Shown here: positions 12,545 to 24,436 of the stretch, in pieces
How positions within the stretch are numbered: position 1 is the first letter of the stretch
Layout of the letters: each line of letters begins with the position of its first letter
Source: Halicephalobus mephisto
Lineage: Eukaryota > Nematoda > Chromadorea > Rhabditida > Panagrolaimidae
Assembly (NCBI GenBank): GCA_009193035.1
Contig: SWDT01000019.1
Span: 434,001-498,000, forward strand
DNA: 64,000 bases
Direction: 5' to 3'
Program-made: the position numbers and the translations under genes
Notes under the pieces: generated by a model
The model's database searches: none
What the model was told of the DNA's origin: nothing
Seen by the model: only the letters and a program-made list of their open reading frames with translations

Positions 12545-13200
12545 ACAGTAAAAAAATTTTTCTAATTTTCAAAAAATTTCAAAAATTTTATTTTTTTTTA
12601 AATGTCAAAAATTTTATTTTTTTTTAAATTTTAAAATTTTATTTTTTTTTCCAATTTTCAGAAATTTTATTTTTTTATATTTTAATGAAAAATAAAAAAT
12701 TTAAAATAATTTATAAAATTTTTTAACATAGATTTTTGAAGTTTTCCTATTGGGACCAAAAACTGGAATTTTATGTTTACATACTTTTGCAGGACTGAAA
12801 TTATACTATTATAAATAATAAAAAAATTTTGCAGAAAATTATAAAAATTATTTCGACACGAATTTTCGGAACTTTCCAAACGAGACCAAAAAGTTCAAAA
12901 TTTAGATGGTTTTAGAATTTTTAAAAATAATATTATTTTTTAAATTACAAAAATATTTATTTTAAAATTATAAAAATATTTATTTAAAAATTATATAAAT
13001 TATCTCGACACGAATTTTTGGAACTTTCCAAGCGAGACCAAAAAGTTTAAAATTTAGATGGTTTTAGAATTTTTAAAAATTATATTATTTTTTAAATTTT
13101 AAAAATATTTAATAAATTCTAAAATTTTATTTAGAAACATTAATCCAAAAAGTTTTCCAAAGACGAATTATTTCATTATTTTCAAAAATTTTCTAAATTT
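12545..13200. repeat. A/T-rich sequence with repeated CTCGACACGAATTTT segments
   Basis: Two copies of a segment containing TCGACACGAATTTTNGGAAC and GAGACCAAAAAGTT, each about 160 nt apart, lie among runs of ATTTTTTAAA. No coding signal was seen. Confidence 0.55.
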
Positions 13201-13291
13201 TATCTTCCTCGATTGATCCATCAAGCTCATTTTTTGATGATCGAAAACCCACTTAACAAGGATCATTCAGAAATCTCCAAAAAATTCGCGA

Positions 13292-13438
13292 TCAAATTTT
13301 TTGCAACTTGAGGACTTCATCAAGGACTTCATCGAGGACTTCATCAAGGACTTCATTGAGGATTTCATCAAGGATTTCATTGAGGATTTCATCGAGGACT
13401 TCATCGAGGAACCGAATCTGGTTCTTGTCCTGAGGCAT
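13292..13438 (-). CDS. 48-residue ORF on a 12-bp minisatellite (LDEV/LDEI repeats)
   Basis: ATG at 13438 begins MPQDKNQIRF, followed by nine near-perfect four-residue repeats (LDEV, LDEI, LNEI, LNEV), then KLQKI and a stop at 13292. The DNA at 13310-13410 is a 12-bp tandem repeat of GAGGACTTCATC. Third-position changes (GTC/ATC, GAC/GAT) mostly keep Leu, Asp/Asn, Glu and Val/Ile. The plus strand is also open across it (EDFIKDFI repeats). A four-residue acidic-hydrophobic period would give an amphipathic helix. There is no homologue in mind; this could be a free-standing peptide, an exon, or a minisatellite with no function. Confidence 0.3.
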   Translation of the reverse strand: MPQDKNQIRFLDEVLDEILNEILDEILNEVLDEVLDEVLDEVLKLQKI

Positions 13439-14464
13439 TAAAAACAATTAAAAATTGCGGAAATCGTTTCAAAAAAAATTTGAAAAAATTTTCGAGGTCG
13501 AAAAATTGATTTCTGTTTTTGTGGCTTAAGTAACAACCGGTTTTGTCCCGAAAATAAAAACCTGCAATTTCAGTAATGGACCAATTTGCCGTTATTTAAA
13601 TTCACTTTTTTAATACGTTTAGATTTATTTCCACAATAAGTTTAAAATTGTTTTTTGAAAATTTTCAAATCCAAAAAAAATTATTTTATAAAAACACAAA
13701 AATTCACTTTTTTAAATAAATTCAGAAAAATTTTAAATAAATTCAAAAAAATTATAAAATTCACTTTTTTAAATAAATTATAAAATATTTTTTATAAAAA
13801 AATAAAAATTTACTTTTTTAAAAAAATTAAAAAAAAATTTTTAAATAAATTTAAAAAAAAAAGATTTTTATAGAAAATTAAAAATAAATAAATTCCATAT
13901 ATCATAGTTAAATCTAGACATTATAAAGATAATTCGGATGTTGTTAAGCTCCTCACGCTTGATTGATTTTCCGCAAAATCCCACTTGCAAAAGTAAACGA
14001 AAAAGTTAATCATGATCACAGTTATCGAATTTTTGGAGCTTTCGATTTTAGAAAGTTTCGATTTTAGAAAAGTTTGATTTTCTAAAGTTTCAATTTTCTT
14101 AATTTTTTACTTTTTTTAATTTTTCTAAATTCCTGATTTTCAGAATTTTCGATTTTCTTAATTTCTGATTTTTCTGAATTTCTAATTTCTTTTAATTTCT
14201 GATTTTCTAAATTTTTAAATTTCTATTTTTCTTAATTTTTGACTTTTTTAAATATTTAATTTTCTAAATTTCTAATTTTCTTAATTTTTAATTTTTATTA
14301 ATTTTTTAAATTTCTGATTTTCGGAATTTTTACATTTAAAAAAGTCAAAAAAAATGATCATTTTTATTAATTTTCACTTTGAAATTTTATTAATTTTTAA
14401 AATTACTTTTTATTTAAATTTTTATACTTAAAAAAATCGAAAAAAAAAAGATTATGATTAGTAC

Positions 14465-14569
14465 CAATTTTCGTGGTGGGAGTTGACGTCTCATTGTGGA
14501 TAGTTCCAGAGATCCCCTGGAGTGTCCGAGATGATTCTTCCCCTTGATCGGTTCAGATTGCGCAATACT
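14465..14569 (-). CDS. Candidate internal exon, Ser/Arg-rich
   Basis: An AAAAG acceptor at 14570 opens 35 codons reading SIAQSEPIKGKNHLG...MRRQLPPRKL and ending at GTACTAATC in phase 0. The frame has a stop just upstream, so it must be reached by splicing. Phase 0 at both ends could feed RasGAP exon 4763-4634 or 1111-1020. Composition (Ser, Arg, Pro) resembles the disordered N-terminus of that family. No domain is seen. Confidence 0.35.
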
Positions 14570-14739
14570 CTTTTACGGTCTTTTCTATTGAGGAAATCTG
14601 GATCAATGTTCGATTTACGCAAATTTTATGCCTATCGACTTTCAGGATAAGATAGCTGGATCTTTTTCTCGCGAAATTTTTGAAAATTAAATAACGAAAA
14701 AAGAAATCGGATAATGATCGAAAATAACGATCTTTAAAA

Positions 14740-15310
14740 ACTTTAGTCACTATTCGGTGAAGTTTATTGAAGATAAAAAAAAATATTTTTAAAAACAACT
14801 TTAATGAAAAAAGGATAGTGTCTAATTTCGACTCGAATTGGGTCTTTTCAGTTACTATCCTTCATATTCATTGGAGCTGTCGGACACTATCTATTTCTTC
14901 GTTGAAGTTGTTTTTGGTTAGTAACTACTTTCGACTTAAAACTGTAATTTTCAGTCACTATCCTTGATTGGCATCGGACCTCCCAAAGTTATCATTCGAA
15001 AAACAGCTCCAATATAAAATTTGGATAGTGTCCGATTTCGATTCAAAACTAAAACTTTCAGTCACCATCCAAAAATCAGTTCCAATGAAAAATTTGGATA
15101 GTGTTTAATTTAGGTTCAAATTTTAACTTTCCAGTCACTATCTTTGATTTTCATTGGAGCTGCTAAAGTCACTGTTCAAAAATCAGTTCCAATGAAAAAC
15201 TTGGATAGTGTCCGATTTTGACCTAAAACTAAAACTTTCAGTCACTATCCTTGATTTTCATTGGAGCTGCTAAAGTCACTGAGAGACAACTTCAATAAAA
15301 ATTTGAATAG
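14740..15310. repeat. CACTATCC/GGATAGTG hairpin repeat, array 2
   Basis: Same unit as at 10.7 kb and in the same orientation: ACTTTCAGTCACTATCC, ATTGGAGCTGCTAAAGTCACT, TTGGATAGTGTCCGATTT. Confidence 0.8.
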
Positions 15311-17030
15311 TGACTAAAACGAATATTGTACAAGTTTACGAAATATCAATAAGCGTTCCCCTTCCTGGAGATGGATTAAAAGCTTCTTTCTCGTTGCCAA
15401 CGCCCAAAATGTCGTGTTTACTCGAAGAAAAATCAATTTTAAAATTGTTGATTTTATTTTTTGAGAATCTGACGGACTACAGAGACATATTCATCGACGA
15501 TCATGATCACTTGTAAAACCAAAAAAAAATAAAAAATAAAAGAATTTTTACAAAATAAAATCAAAACTAAAATGAATCAATTTTGCAAATTTGAAAAGCA
15601 AAAGTGGAAAAACTGTCAACTCCGAAAATTTTTGACAGAGTTCCGAACTTTGATCTTAAAAATTTTAATTTTAAAAAAATATGAATTTTTGAATTTTAAT
15701 AATTTTAAAAAATTCAAATTTTTGGATTTTAATAATTTTTAAAAAAATAAATTTTCAATTTTTAGTAATTTTAGAAAATCTAAATTTTTGGATTTTAATA
15801 AATTTAAAAAATATGAATTTTCAATTTTTAGTAATTTTTAAATCTTTAATTTTTAGTAATTAAAAAATTTAAACTTTTAATTTTGATGATTTTAAAAAAA
15901 TGAATTTTAAATTTTTAATATTTCAAAAAATTTAAATTTTTGAATTTTAGTAATTAAAAAGAAAATTTTCAATTTTTAGTAATTTTAAAAAAATTAAATT
16001 TTTGGATTTTAGTAATGATGAAATAAACGAATTTAAAATAACAAATAGTTCTCCAGGAAAAATGGCAACTGTTTTATTTTTCCTTCTGGAGGAGATTAGA
16101 ACCGCGCAACTGAGATCGATGACAGACAGCTGTTGCGTGTGGGTTCCGGAGGGGCTGGGGATCAAGGGGGTTAAATGGTGGCAGATGGTTTGTCATTTCA
16201 TCGAGGCATGAAATTGATTTTCAAGGTTGTTTTTTAATAATCGAAAAAATTTTAATTTCTAAAACAAAAATTAAAAACATTTTCAAAATTTAAATTATAA
16301 AATTATTTAAAAAAATAAAATCTTGAATATTTTTCAAAAAATAAAAATTCTTCCAAAACGAATATTTTTCAATAAAATTAAAAAAAAATTTTTTATTAAA
16401 ATTTTATAAAAATTAAATTTCAAAGATGTTTAAAAAAAGTTTTTTTTAATTAAATTTTATAAAAAATTAAATTTCAAAGATTTTTTGAAAAATAAAAATT
16501 CTTTCAAAATGAATGTTTTTTATTTAAATTTTTATAAAAATTAAATTTTAAAAATATTTAAAAAAGTTTTTTTATTTAAATTTTATAAAAAATTAAATTT
16601 CAAAGATTTTTCGGAAAATAAAAATTCTTTCAAAATGAATGTTTTTTATTTAAATTATAAAATTATTTAAAAAAGTTTTTTTAAATTAAATTTCAAAGAT
16701 TTTTCGAAAAATAAAAATTCTTTCAAAATGAATGTTGCTCATTAAGAGTCCCAGAATCTCATCAAGATTCCTCCATTCACAATTGAAACCGTTGATCGGA
16801 TATCGAGGTCGATCTATCGAAAAAAGAAATGTCAGATATTCATCGAAAAAAAATTTCCGCCCGAATGAAATGGCCATGATCCTTTGCCTTTTATTTTTTC
16901 AAAGAAGTATTTAGTCAAATTTGAAAGTTTTTGAAGACTCTCGAAGTCGGAAACAAAGACAACCTTCAAAGCACTGAGAGAACAATAAAAATTCCACAAT
17001 CTACAGGTCAATGACATGAGGTCGAAGATA
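15310..17030. other. Unassigned islands in A/T-rich sequence
   Basis: Three patches of mixed composition occur. At 15310-15516 there is a plus frame of 68 aa ending FIDDHDHL. At 16000-16211 there are open frames on both strands. At 16686-17080 overlapping plus (MLLIKSPRISSRF) and minus (RPRYPINGFNCEWRNLDEIL) frames are both plausible. Splice signals do not settle strand or frame. The remainder (15520-16000, 16215-16690) is simple A/T sequence. Confidence 0.3.
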
Positions 17031-17034
17031 AAGC

Positions 17035-17690
17035 AAAATTCATTGTCTCGACTGGAAAATTGGAGAATTAAAATTAACATTATCTCGATTAGAAAGTTAT
17101 GAAAAATAAAAAAATGTCTCGACTGGAAAATTGGAGAATTAAAATTAGAATTGTCTCGACTGGAAAGTTATGAAAAATAAAAAAATGTCTCGACTGGAAA
17201 ATTGGAGAATTAAAATTAGAATTGTCTCGACTGGAAAGTTATGAACATGACATCACATCTAATGGTCTCGATTGGAAAATTGGAGAATTAAAATTAACAT
17301 TATCTCGATTGAAAAGTTATGAAAGATAAAAAAATGTCTCGACTGGAAAATTAAAAACAAGAAGAAAATTGTTTCGACTGGAAAACTGGAGAAATTAAAT
17401 CATAATAACTTTTTGTTTATTAACTATTTTCTATTTTATCGATTATGAATATTTTCTATCTATTTCAATCATTTTCTGTAAATTAAAATCACTTTTTGTC
17501 TATTAAAATTATTTTTTATAAATTATAACCATCTTTTTGTTTATTAACTATTTTCTATTTTCTATTTTATAAATTATAACCATCTTTTTGTCTATTTCAA
17601 TCATTTTCCGTAAATTATAACTATCTTTTTTGTCTATTAAAATTACTTTTTATAAATTATAACCATCTTTTTGTTTATTAATCGAGTTTT
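17035..17690. repeat. Tandem repeats TGTCTCGACTGGAAAATTGG and AATTATAACCATCTTTTTG
   Basis: 17035-17395 holds seven or so units of TCTCGACTGGAAA followed by TTGGAGAATTAAAAT or GTTATGAAAAAT. 17395-17690 continues with ATTATAACCATC / TTTTGTCTATT units. Confidence 0.75.
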
Positions 17691-17794
17691 GTAATTTTTG
17701 CAGTTTAGTTGTCCAAGTTTGAAGTTCGAGAAAAACTGACAAAACAGCTTTTTGAACAGAAATCGAAACAAATGAGAATCCCATAAAACCGAGG

Positions 17795-19023
17795 TCAATC
17801 TCCCCAGGAGACGAGTTGACCCTGAAATAAGTTCCCCGATTGAATTTTAATTTTTAACAAACCAAAGCAGCTGGAGATTCCCTTCGGGACACAGATGCAG
17901 CTTCTGATGAACCGATTGACATTTGTTGAATTAACATATGTTTTTTCAAAATGAAAAAATTCTTCAGAATACATTTTTGAAAAAATAAAATAAAAATAAA
18001 AAATTCTTTAATAAAAATGACTAAGCTTTGACCTTTTTGCCAGAGGCAGTGATCGATAAAGATGAGTCAACTTTGGGAACGAAATAATGAAATTAGAAAC
18101 GATACAGGAATATAGGGTAATTGATTCGGAAAAAACAGATGGGTTCTAGTATCTTTCTTTGGATAGTGACTGGAAGATAAAAGAAAATTCATCTTTGAAA
18201 ATAATTGAAAGGTTAGGATAGTGACTAAAAGAAATTAAATTTGAATTTAAATTAGACACTATCCAAAAAGTTCATCGGAGCTGATTTCTGGATAGTGACT
18301 GGAAGATAAAAGAAAATTCATCTTTGAAAATAATTGAAAGGTTAGGATAGTGACTGAAAAGAATCAAATTTGAACCTAAATCAGACACTATCCAAAAAGT
18401 CCATTGGACCTGATTTCTGGATAGTGACTGAGAGATAAAAGAAAATTCATTTTTAAAAATAATTGAAAGGTTTGGATAGTGACTGAAAGAAATTAAATTT
18501 GAACCTAAATGAGACACTATCCAAAAAGTTCATTGGACCTGATTTCTGGATAGTGACTTTAACAGCTCTAATGGGAGTGAAGGATAGTGACTGAAAAGAA
18601 TTAAATTTGAACCTAAATTAAACACTATCCAAAAAGTTCATTGGACCTGATTTCTGGATAGTGACTGGACAAATCAAATTTGAACTAGAATTAGACACTA
18701 TTCGAGTTTTGGATTAAAATTGTTTTTTTTAAAAGTAATTTTGATTATTTAAATTTTAAAATATCGATCATTACTGGATTATTGCTGTTATTTCATGGTT
18801 CCCCGGTTGTGTCCCTCGAACTTTGCAAGTCAATCTTGTCGCAATCTGACCGAACCCAAATGTATCCTTCGAGTCAATCCTTCCCTCAAGATCCATCCGA
18901 AGCTCTCGATCGCTCAATAGCGGTTCTCCAAGGACCTCGAGAACAAAGGAAACTTACACTTACAGCCCCCGATCGGGCTTCCCTCAGGCTTTGTCTCGAC
19001 TTCATTTCCAAGGATTTAGACAT
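17795..19023 (-). CDS. Candidate small three-exon gene or alternative 5' exons (61 aa)
   Basis: Exon 1 (19023-18964) reads MSKSLEMKSRQSLREARSGA and ends at GTAAGTGTAAG. Exon 2 (17961-17863) reads ...MSIGSSEAASVSRRESPAAL and ends at GTTTGT. Exon 3 (17821-17795, after ATTTCAG) reads GQLVSWGD and stops. All junctions are phase 0. The Ser/Arg-rich content suggests a disordered, phosphorylatable segment. Exon 1 could instead splice into a phase-0 RasGAP exon as one more alternative start. The intron carries repeat array 3. No homologue is recognised. Confidence 0.33.
18140..18705. repeat. CACTATCC/GGATAGTG hairpin repeat, array 3 (inverted orientation)
   Basis: Units read AAAGTTCATTGGACCTGATT and TCTGGATAGTGACTG, the reverse complement of arrays 1 and 2. 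Confidence 0.8.
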
Positions 19024-19029
19024 ATTTTA

Positions 19030-19840
19030 AAAAATCATTTTCCGATTTTTTATACAATAAATTTAAAAAAATTACTTTCCGATTTTTTTAAACAATAAAT
19101 TAAAAAAAATCATTTTCCGATTTTTTAAACAATAAATTTTAAGAAAAACTACTTTCTAATTTTTTAAACAATTTAAAAAAAATCATTTCCCGATTTTTTT
19201 AACAATCAATTTTTAAAAACAATTACTTTCTAATTTTTTAAACAATTTGAAAAAAATCATTTTCCAATTTTTTTAAACAATAAATTTTAAAAAGTTATTT
19301 TTCAATTTTTTTAAAAATAAAATTTCAAAATTTTTAATGATTGCTAGAGTTGACATTAAAATGAAAATAAAATCAGAAAGACCAACTTGCCCCAATGTTA
19401 CGAACAGATTGCAGATTTCAATTTCGAAATTTTTACAAATTTAAGTACAAAAATCTCTATCGATCTGCTCCAATATTGCGTGCAACCTGCAGATTTGATT
19501 TTGCTGTAATTTATTTGTTTCAATATTGCCTGCAACCTACAGATTTGACTTCAAAATTTCTACAAACGAGAATACAAAAAAATCTCTAATTATCTGCTCC
19601 AATATTGCAAGCAACCTGCAGATTATATTTTGGAATTTTTAAAAATTTAAATATAAAAATCTCTAATTATCTGTTTCAATGTTGCAAGCAACCTGCAGAT
19701 TTGATTTTGATGTTAATTTATCTACTCTAATGTTGCCTGCAACCTGCAGATTATATTTCGGAATTTTAAAAATTTAAATAAAAAATCTTTAATTATCTGT
19801 TTCAATGTTGCAAGCAACCTGCAGATTTGATTTTGACTTT
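19030..19840. repeat. Two tandem repeat blocks
   Basis: 19030-19320: about 58-nt units around CATTTTCCGATTTTTTAAAC. 19395-19835: about 75-85-nt units containing AATATTGCAAGCAACCTGCA and ATCTGCTCCAATATTGC, six copies. Confidence 0.75.
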
Positions 19841-19926
19841 TCTAGACTTCGATACGTGACCAAAAATCGAACACTGCGTGATCCAAAGAAAACAATAATT
19901 CTCGATTTTCGATTTTTTTAAGTTGT

Positions 19927-21279
19927 TTACTTTGAGTAGACCAAATCGAATACCGGATTAAGTCGGATTTTGCCAGGTTGAATACAGTTCCAAAAATGAA
20001 CAATAGAAATTCGAACAAGCCAACGCTGGATTAGTTGTCTTCTTTCGTTTTGAGACATTAAATCTTTAAAAAATAATAAACTAAAAAAATTAGAAAAATA
20101 AATATTCATTTTTTAAAAATTAAATTTAAAAAAACAAAAAAATTAAAAATTTTTTAATTTTTAAAAATTATAAAAATAAAAAAAAATTAAAATAAAAAAA
20201 TTTAAAATTTTCTAAAAATTAAAAAATAAAAAAAAATTAAAACTTCTTAAAAAATTATAAAATTTTAATTTTTTTTTGTTTTTAAATTTTAAATTTTTTT
20301 AAAAGTTGTAAAATTTAGAAAATTTTGAAATATTTAAGTTTTCGAATTTTTTTAGTTATAAAAAATATAAAAATTGATATTTTGAAATTCTATACTTTTA
20401 AAAAAATACGAACAATGAAAAATCGAACTTTTAATTTTAAAGGATTAAATTTTTTCAAAAACTTTGAAAATTCAAAAAATTTAAAATTAAATAAAATACA
20501 AAATTTAAAACTTGAATTTTTTAAAGATATTAAAAAATATTGAAAATTACGAAATTTAATAAATATTAAAAAAATAAAAATTTTTTAAAGATATTAAAAA
20601 TATTGAAAATTACGAAATTTAATAAATATTTAAAAAATAAAAATTTTCTAGATTGAATTTTTAAAGATATTAAAAATATTGAAAATTACGAAATTTGAGC
20701 AAAATTAAAGAATAGAAACTTTTTTAAGACCTCAGAAGTTTGAGAATTTGAATAACATTTTCCACTCAAGACCAAAATTAAAAACCAACCAAGATCAACT
20801 CCATTGGGGTTCCTGATGACGTCATCTTCGAATCTGATCGGGATAGCGGTGATTTGAGGAGAAATCGTAATTGAGTACTGTAGTTGCCGATGACCGTTGG
20901 TCTTCAAAATTGCGGCATTTGATTTTGATTTTAAATTTTTATTTTTATTTCTGAACACCATCGGAGAAGCCAAAGCAGAAGGTCGGAGAATTCTCTGTGG
21001 TCTTCTGAAGTCTCGTCGAAAAAAATATTCTTGATTCGGAAATGTAGAATTATTTAAATATGAGTAATTTTGACAAATATTTTTTTCATGAAAAATACCG
21101 TAATTTTTAGATTCATTTTCTTCAAGATTATCCAATTGATCGCAGGATCTAGAAAATCTCCTCGAATTCGGAGGTCTGGGAAATCTGAATTTTCGTCTTT
21201 TGGCCGCTTCAGCAGCCAAATCCCAAGCCGAAGCGAAACTTACGCCTTCAAAATTCGATTTTTTTCCGGAATAATACAT
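19927..21279 (-). CDS. Unidentified two-exon protein (208 aa)
   Basis: Exon 1 (21279-20790) begins at an ATG directly behind an ATTCAG acceptor, as trans-spliced nematode genes often do, and reads MYYSGKKSNFEGVSFASAWD. It is basic and Arg/Phe/Pro-rich (RRKFRFPRPP, FRRDFRRPQRILRP) and leaves in phase 1. Exon 2 (20063-19927) joins in phase as DLMSQNERRQLIQRWLVRIS and ends ...FDLVYSK and a stop. No domain is recognised. The acceptor before the ATG equally allows an upstream phase-0 exon, so this may be an internal part of the larger minus-strand gene; the exon 2 end could also be a GTAAAC donor. Confidence 0.45.
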
Positions 21280-21415
21280 CTGAATTTTTCTAAATTTAAA
21301 AAAAAATAAAAATCTAGATTTATAAAACCAGATTTGACGCAACTTTTTCAATCAAGCTTTCCTTGATCAATGTAAATCGATAAAATAAAAATTATCCCAA
21401 TTTCAATGTGCGAAA

Positions 21416-21655
21416 TTGGCAGGTCATCATCTTTCCGGAAAATTTTCAATTATGATAAAAATGGTCAAAGACAGTCTTTCCTCTGATCTCCGCTCGCGGG
21501 AAAAGAAAGAATGGTCATTCGAACAAGTAGACTGTCTTTTCAAAACACTCAAATCGGACAAACTGGTAAACTTCTTTTTTCGGGATCAGTTTCAAATAAC
21601 TGCTTTGTCCGAAAAATCAGATACAGTAATCAATAAATCGATAATAAGGAAGTAG
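21416..21655 (+). other. Open island, strand unresolved
   Basis: The plus frame (79 aa, MAGHHLSGKFSIMIKMVKDS) and a minus frame (LKRQSTCSNDHSFFSRERRS) overlap base for base. The minus one has a TTACCAG acceptor but no donor. Either could be an exon. Confidence 0.25.
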
Positions 21656-22980
21656 TTGTAGGTAAGAATTAAGTACGGTAATTAAGTAGAAAATTCTTGA
21701 ATAGTTTCTTGTTGATGATAATTGCGTTCAAAAATTTCATAAAAAATCGATTTTGAAAACTTTGTAGATGGTAATCAAATACAGTAGTCGATAATAGAGA
21801 AATTGTTTCCTGTAGAAATTAAGTACAGTAATTAAGTAGAAAATTTTTGAATAATTTCTTGTTGATGAAAATTGCGTTGAAAAATTTCATAAAAAATCGA
21901 TTTTGAAAATTTTTGTAAATAATAATCAATAAATCGATAATAAGGAAGTAGTTGTAGGTAAGGATTAAGTACGGTAATTAAGTAGAAAATTCTTGAATAA
22001 TTTCTTGTCGATGAAAATTGTGTTCAAAAATTTCATAAAAATCGATTTTGAAAATTTTTGTAGATAGTAACCAGGTACAGTAGTCAGTAAATTGATTTTG
22101 AAGGACTTTCTTGAGGCAATAATTTGATTCAGGATTCTATTCTGAAGATCTTCCAGGAGAAAATTTGATACAGTAATCAATAAATCCGGAGAGATTGCGT
22201 TTAGACAAAAATCAGAAAATTAATCAATAATCGATTAAGAAAAATTTCTTTAAAAACTACAGTAATCAATGATGATTTTCGAAAAATTTCGAAATAAACC
22301 AAAACTACAGTAATCGAGTACCAAATATCCAAGATTTTTTAGGAACAATAAGCTACAGTAAGTCGGTAAATTTAATTTTTAATTTTTTTCTAAAAAAAAT
22401 TTTAAATACAGTAATTAATAACAGATTCAGAAGACTTTCTACCAGAAGACAGTAAGCTACAGTAAGTCGGTAAATTTAATTTTTAATTTTTTCCTAAAAA
22501 AAATTTTAAATACAGTAATCAATAAATGAATTCTAAAGAGCTTTTTTGAAATACAGTCTACAGTAATCCAGTACCAAAAATCTAAGGTTTTTCATCAGAT
22601 GATAATCAACTACAGTAAGCAAATAAGTCGATTCCGAAGGCTTTCTACCAAATAAATTCCAATTACAGTAATCTATGCTCAATTTTAAAAATTTTCTATC
22701 AATTACAATCTACAGTAATCTAGTACCAAAAATCTAAAATTTTCTACCAATTACAATCTACAGTAATCTAGTACCAAAAATCTAAAATTTTCTATCAATT
22801 ATAACCTACAGTAATCTAGTACCAAAAATCTAAAATTTTTTCAAAAAACAACTACAGTAAGCCAATAAATCAATTCTAAATATCTTCTACCAAATAAATT
22901 TCAATTACAGTAATCTATGCTCAATTTTATTTTTTTCTGAACAGTTGCCAATTACAGTAATTTAATATTAAATTCGAAAA
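21655..22980. repeat. TACAGTAA-rich degenerate satellite
   Basis: Dozens of ACTACAGTAA / TACAGTAATC words spaced 40-110 nt, with larger units such as ATCTAGTACCAAAAATCTAA repeated four times at 22.56-22.84 kb. Confidence 0.75.
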
Positions 22981-23049
22981 TTTTTCAAATCAATATTGAA
23001 TTTGAAAATCAATAATCGATTTTCAAAAACCTCTTCCGGATAAAAGAGA

Positions 23050-24430
23050 ACCGACAAATTTCAAAATTTGACCACTTGACTGGCCAAAAAACAAATAAAA
23101 AATTTTTTATTTTCGAGGTTTTGGAAGACTTCCGGTTTTGAAACGGAATAATTTGCGTTAAAGACAAAAAAAAATCACAAATAAACTAGAAAAATGTTTA
23201 AAAATCAACTATTTTTTATTTTTTTAAATCCGGTATTCAATTTTGCAAAAATCAAATTTAAAAAAAATAAAATATTTTTAAATTATTTTTATTTAAAAAA
23301 ACATAAAATATTTTAAAATTATTTTTATAATTAAAAAAAATCAAATTTTTTAAAAATAAAATATTTTTAAATTATTTTTTTATTTTAAAAAAATAAAATA
23401 TTTTTAAATTATTTTTTTATTTAAAAAAAAATAAAATCAAGTTTTTTTAAATTTTAAATTTTTAAAATTTTATAATTTTTTTTAATTTAAAAAAAACCAA
23501 TTTTTGGTCCTGACTGGAAAATTCAAAAAATTTATATAAAAACTTTTTACTTTTTTTATTTAAAAAAATTTATTTTTAATAAAAAAATATTTTTTAAAAT
23601 TTGCTTTCATTTCCTCAGGCAATATTTGTTTTTTCAAATCCTATTTGATCTCGAGACGAATTTTTGATTTTTTTGACGGTCAAATTATTGATTATTTTAG
23701 TCAATTGTAATCAATTTTAAAATTCATTGAAAAAAAAAATTTTTGGAGATTTTTAACGAGCCACTTTTTCCCGATCACTTATGTCCAAAAAAGTGGTTAA
23801 CGAAGAAAACAAGTCCAAAAAGCTCTCCGACAATCGCTCCCTCAGGGCATTTACCACTTTTCGAATAATTTTAATTTTTTTAAATTATTTTTATTATTTT
23901 ATTAAAATATTAGAAATAAAAAAATAATTCTAAATTGAAAAATAAATTTATAATAATTTTTCCTCAGGGCATTTACCATTTTTCAAATAATTTTAGTTTT
24001 TTTAAAATTATTTTTATTACTTTATCAATATTTTAGAAATAAAAAAATAATTCTAAATTGAAAAATAAATTTATGATAATTTCCCCTCAGGGCATTTACC
24101 ATTTTTCAAATAATTTTAGTTTTTTTAAATTATTTTTATTATTTTATCAATATTTTAGAAATAAAAAAATAATTCTAAATTGAAAAATAAATTTATGATA
24201 ATTTCCCCTCAGGGCATTTAATATTTTTCGAATAATTTTAATTTTTTAATTTTTTAAAGATTATTTTTATCATTTTATCGGTATTTTAGAAATAAAAAAA
24301 TAATTCTAAATTGAAAAATAAATTTATGATAATTTTTCCTCAGGACATTCACCATTTTTCGAATAATTTTAATTTTTTAATTTTTTAAAGATTATTTTTA
24401 TTACTTTATCAATATTTTAGAAACTAAAAA
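23050..24430. repeat. A/T-rich sequence with five copies of an about 120-nt unit
   Basis: From 23860 the unit CCTCAGGGCATTTACCATTT ... TAATTCTAAATTGAAAAATA repeats five times. 23050-23860 is mostly poly-A/T with one mixed patch at 23760-23860 and no resolved exon. Confidence 0.75.
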
Positions 24431-24436
24431 ATAATC

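Noticed and set aside
18782..19030. 82-codon plus frame
   Set aside because: The minus strand has an ATG exon with a GTAAGT donor in the same place; the plus frame has no splice or start support.
21655..22980. Regularly spaced repeats reminiscent of a CRISPR array
   Set aside because: Units vary in length and sequence, spacers are themselves repetitive, and the genome is an animal one with introns.
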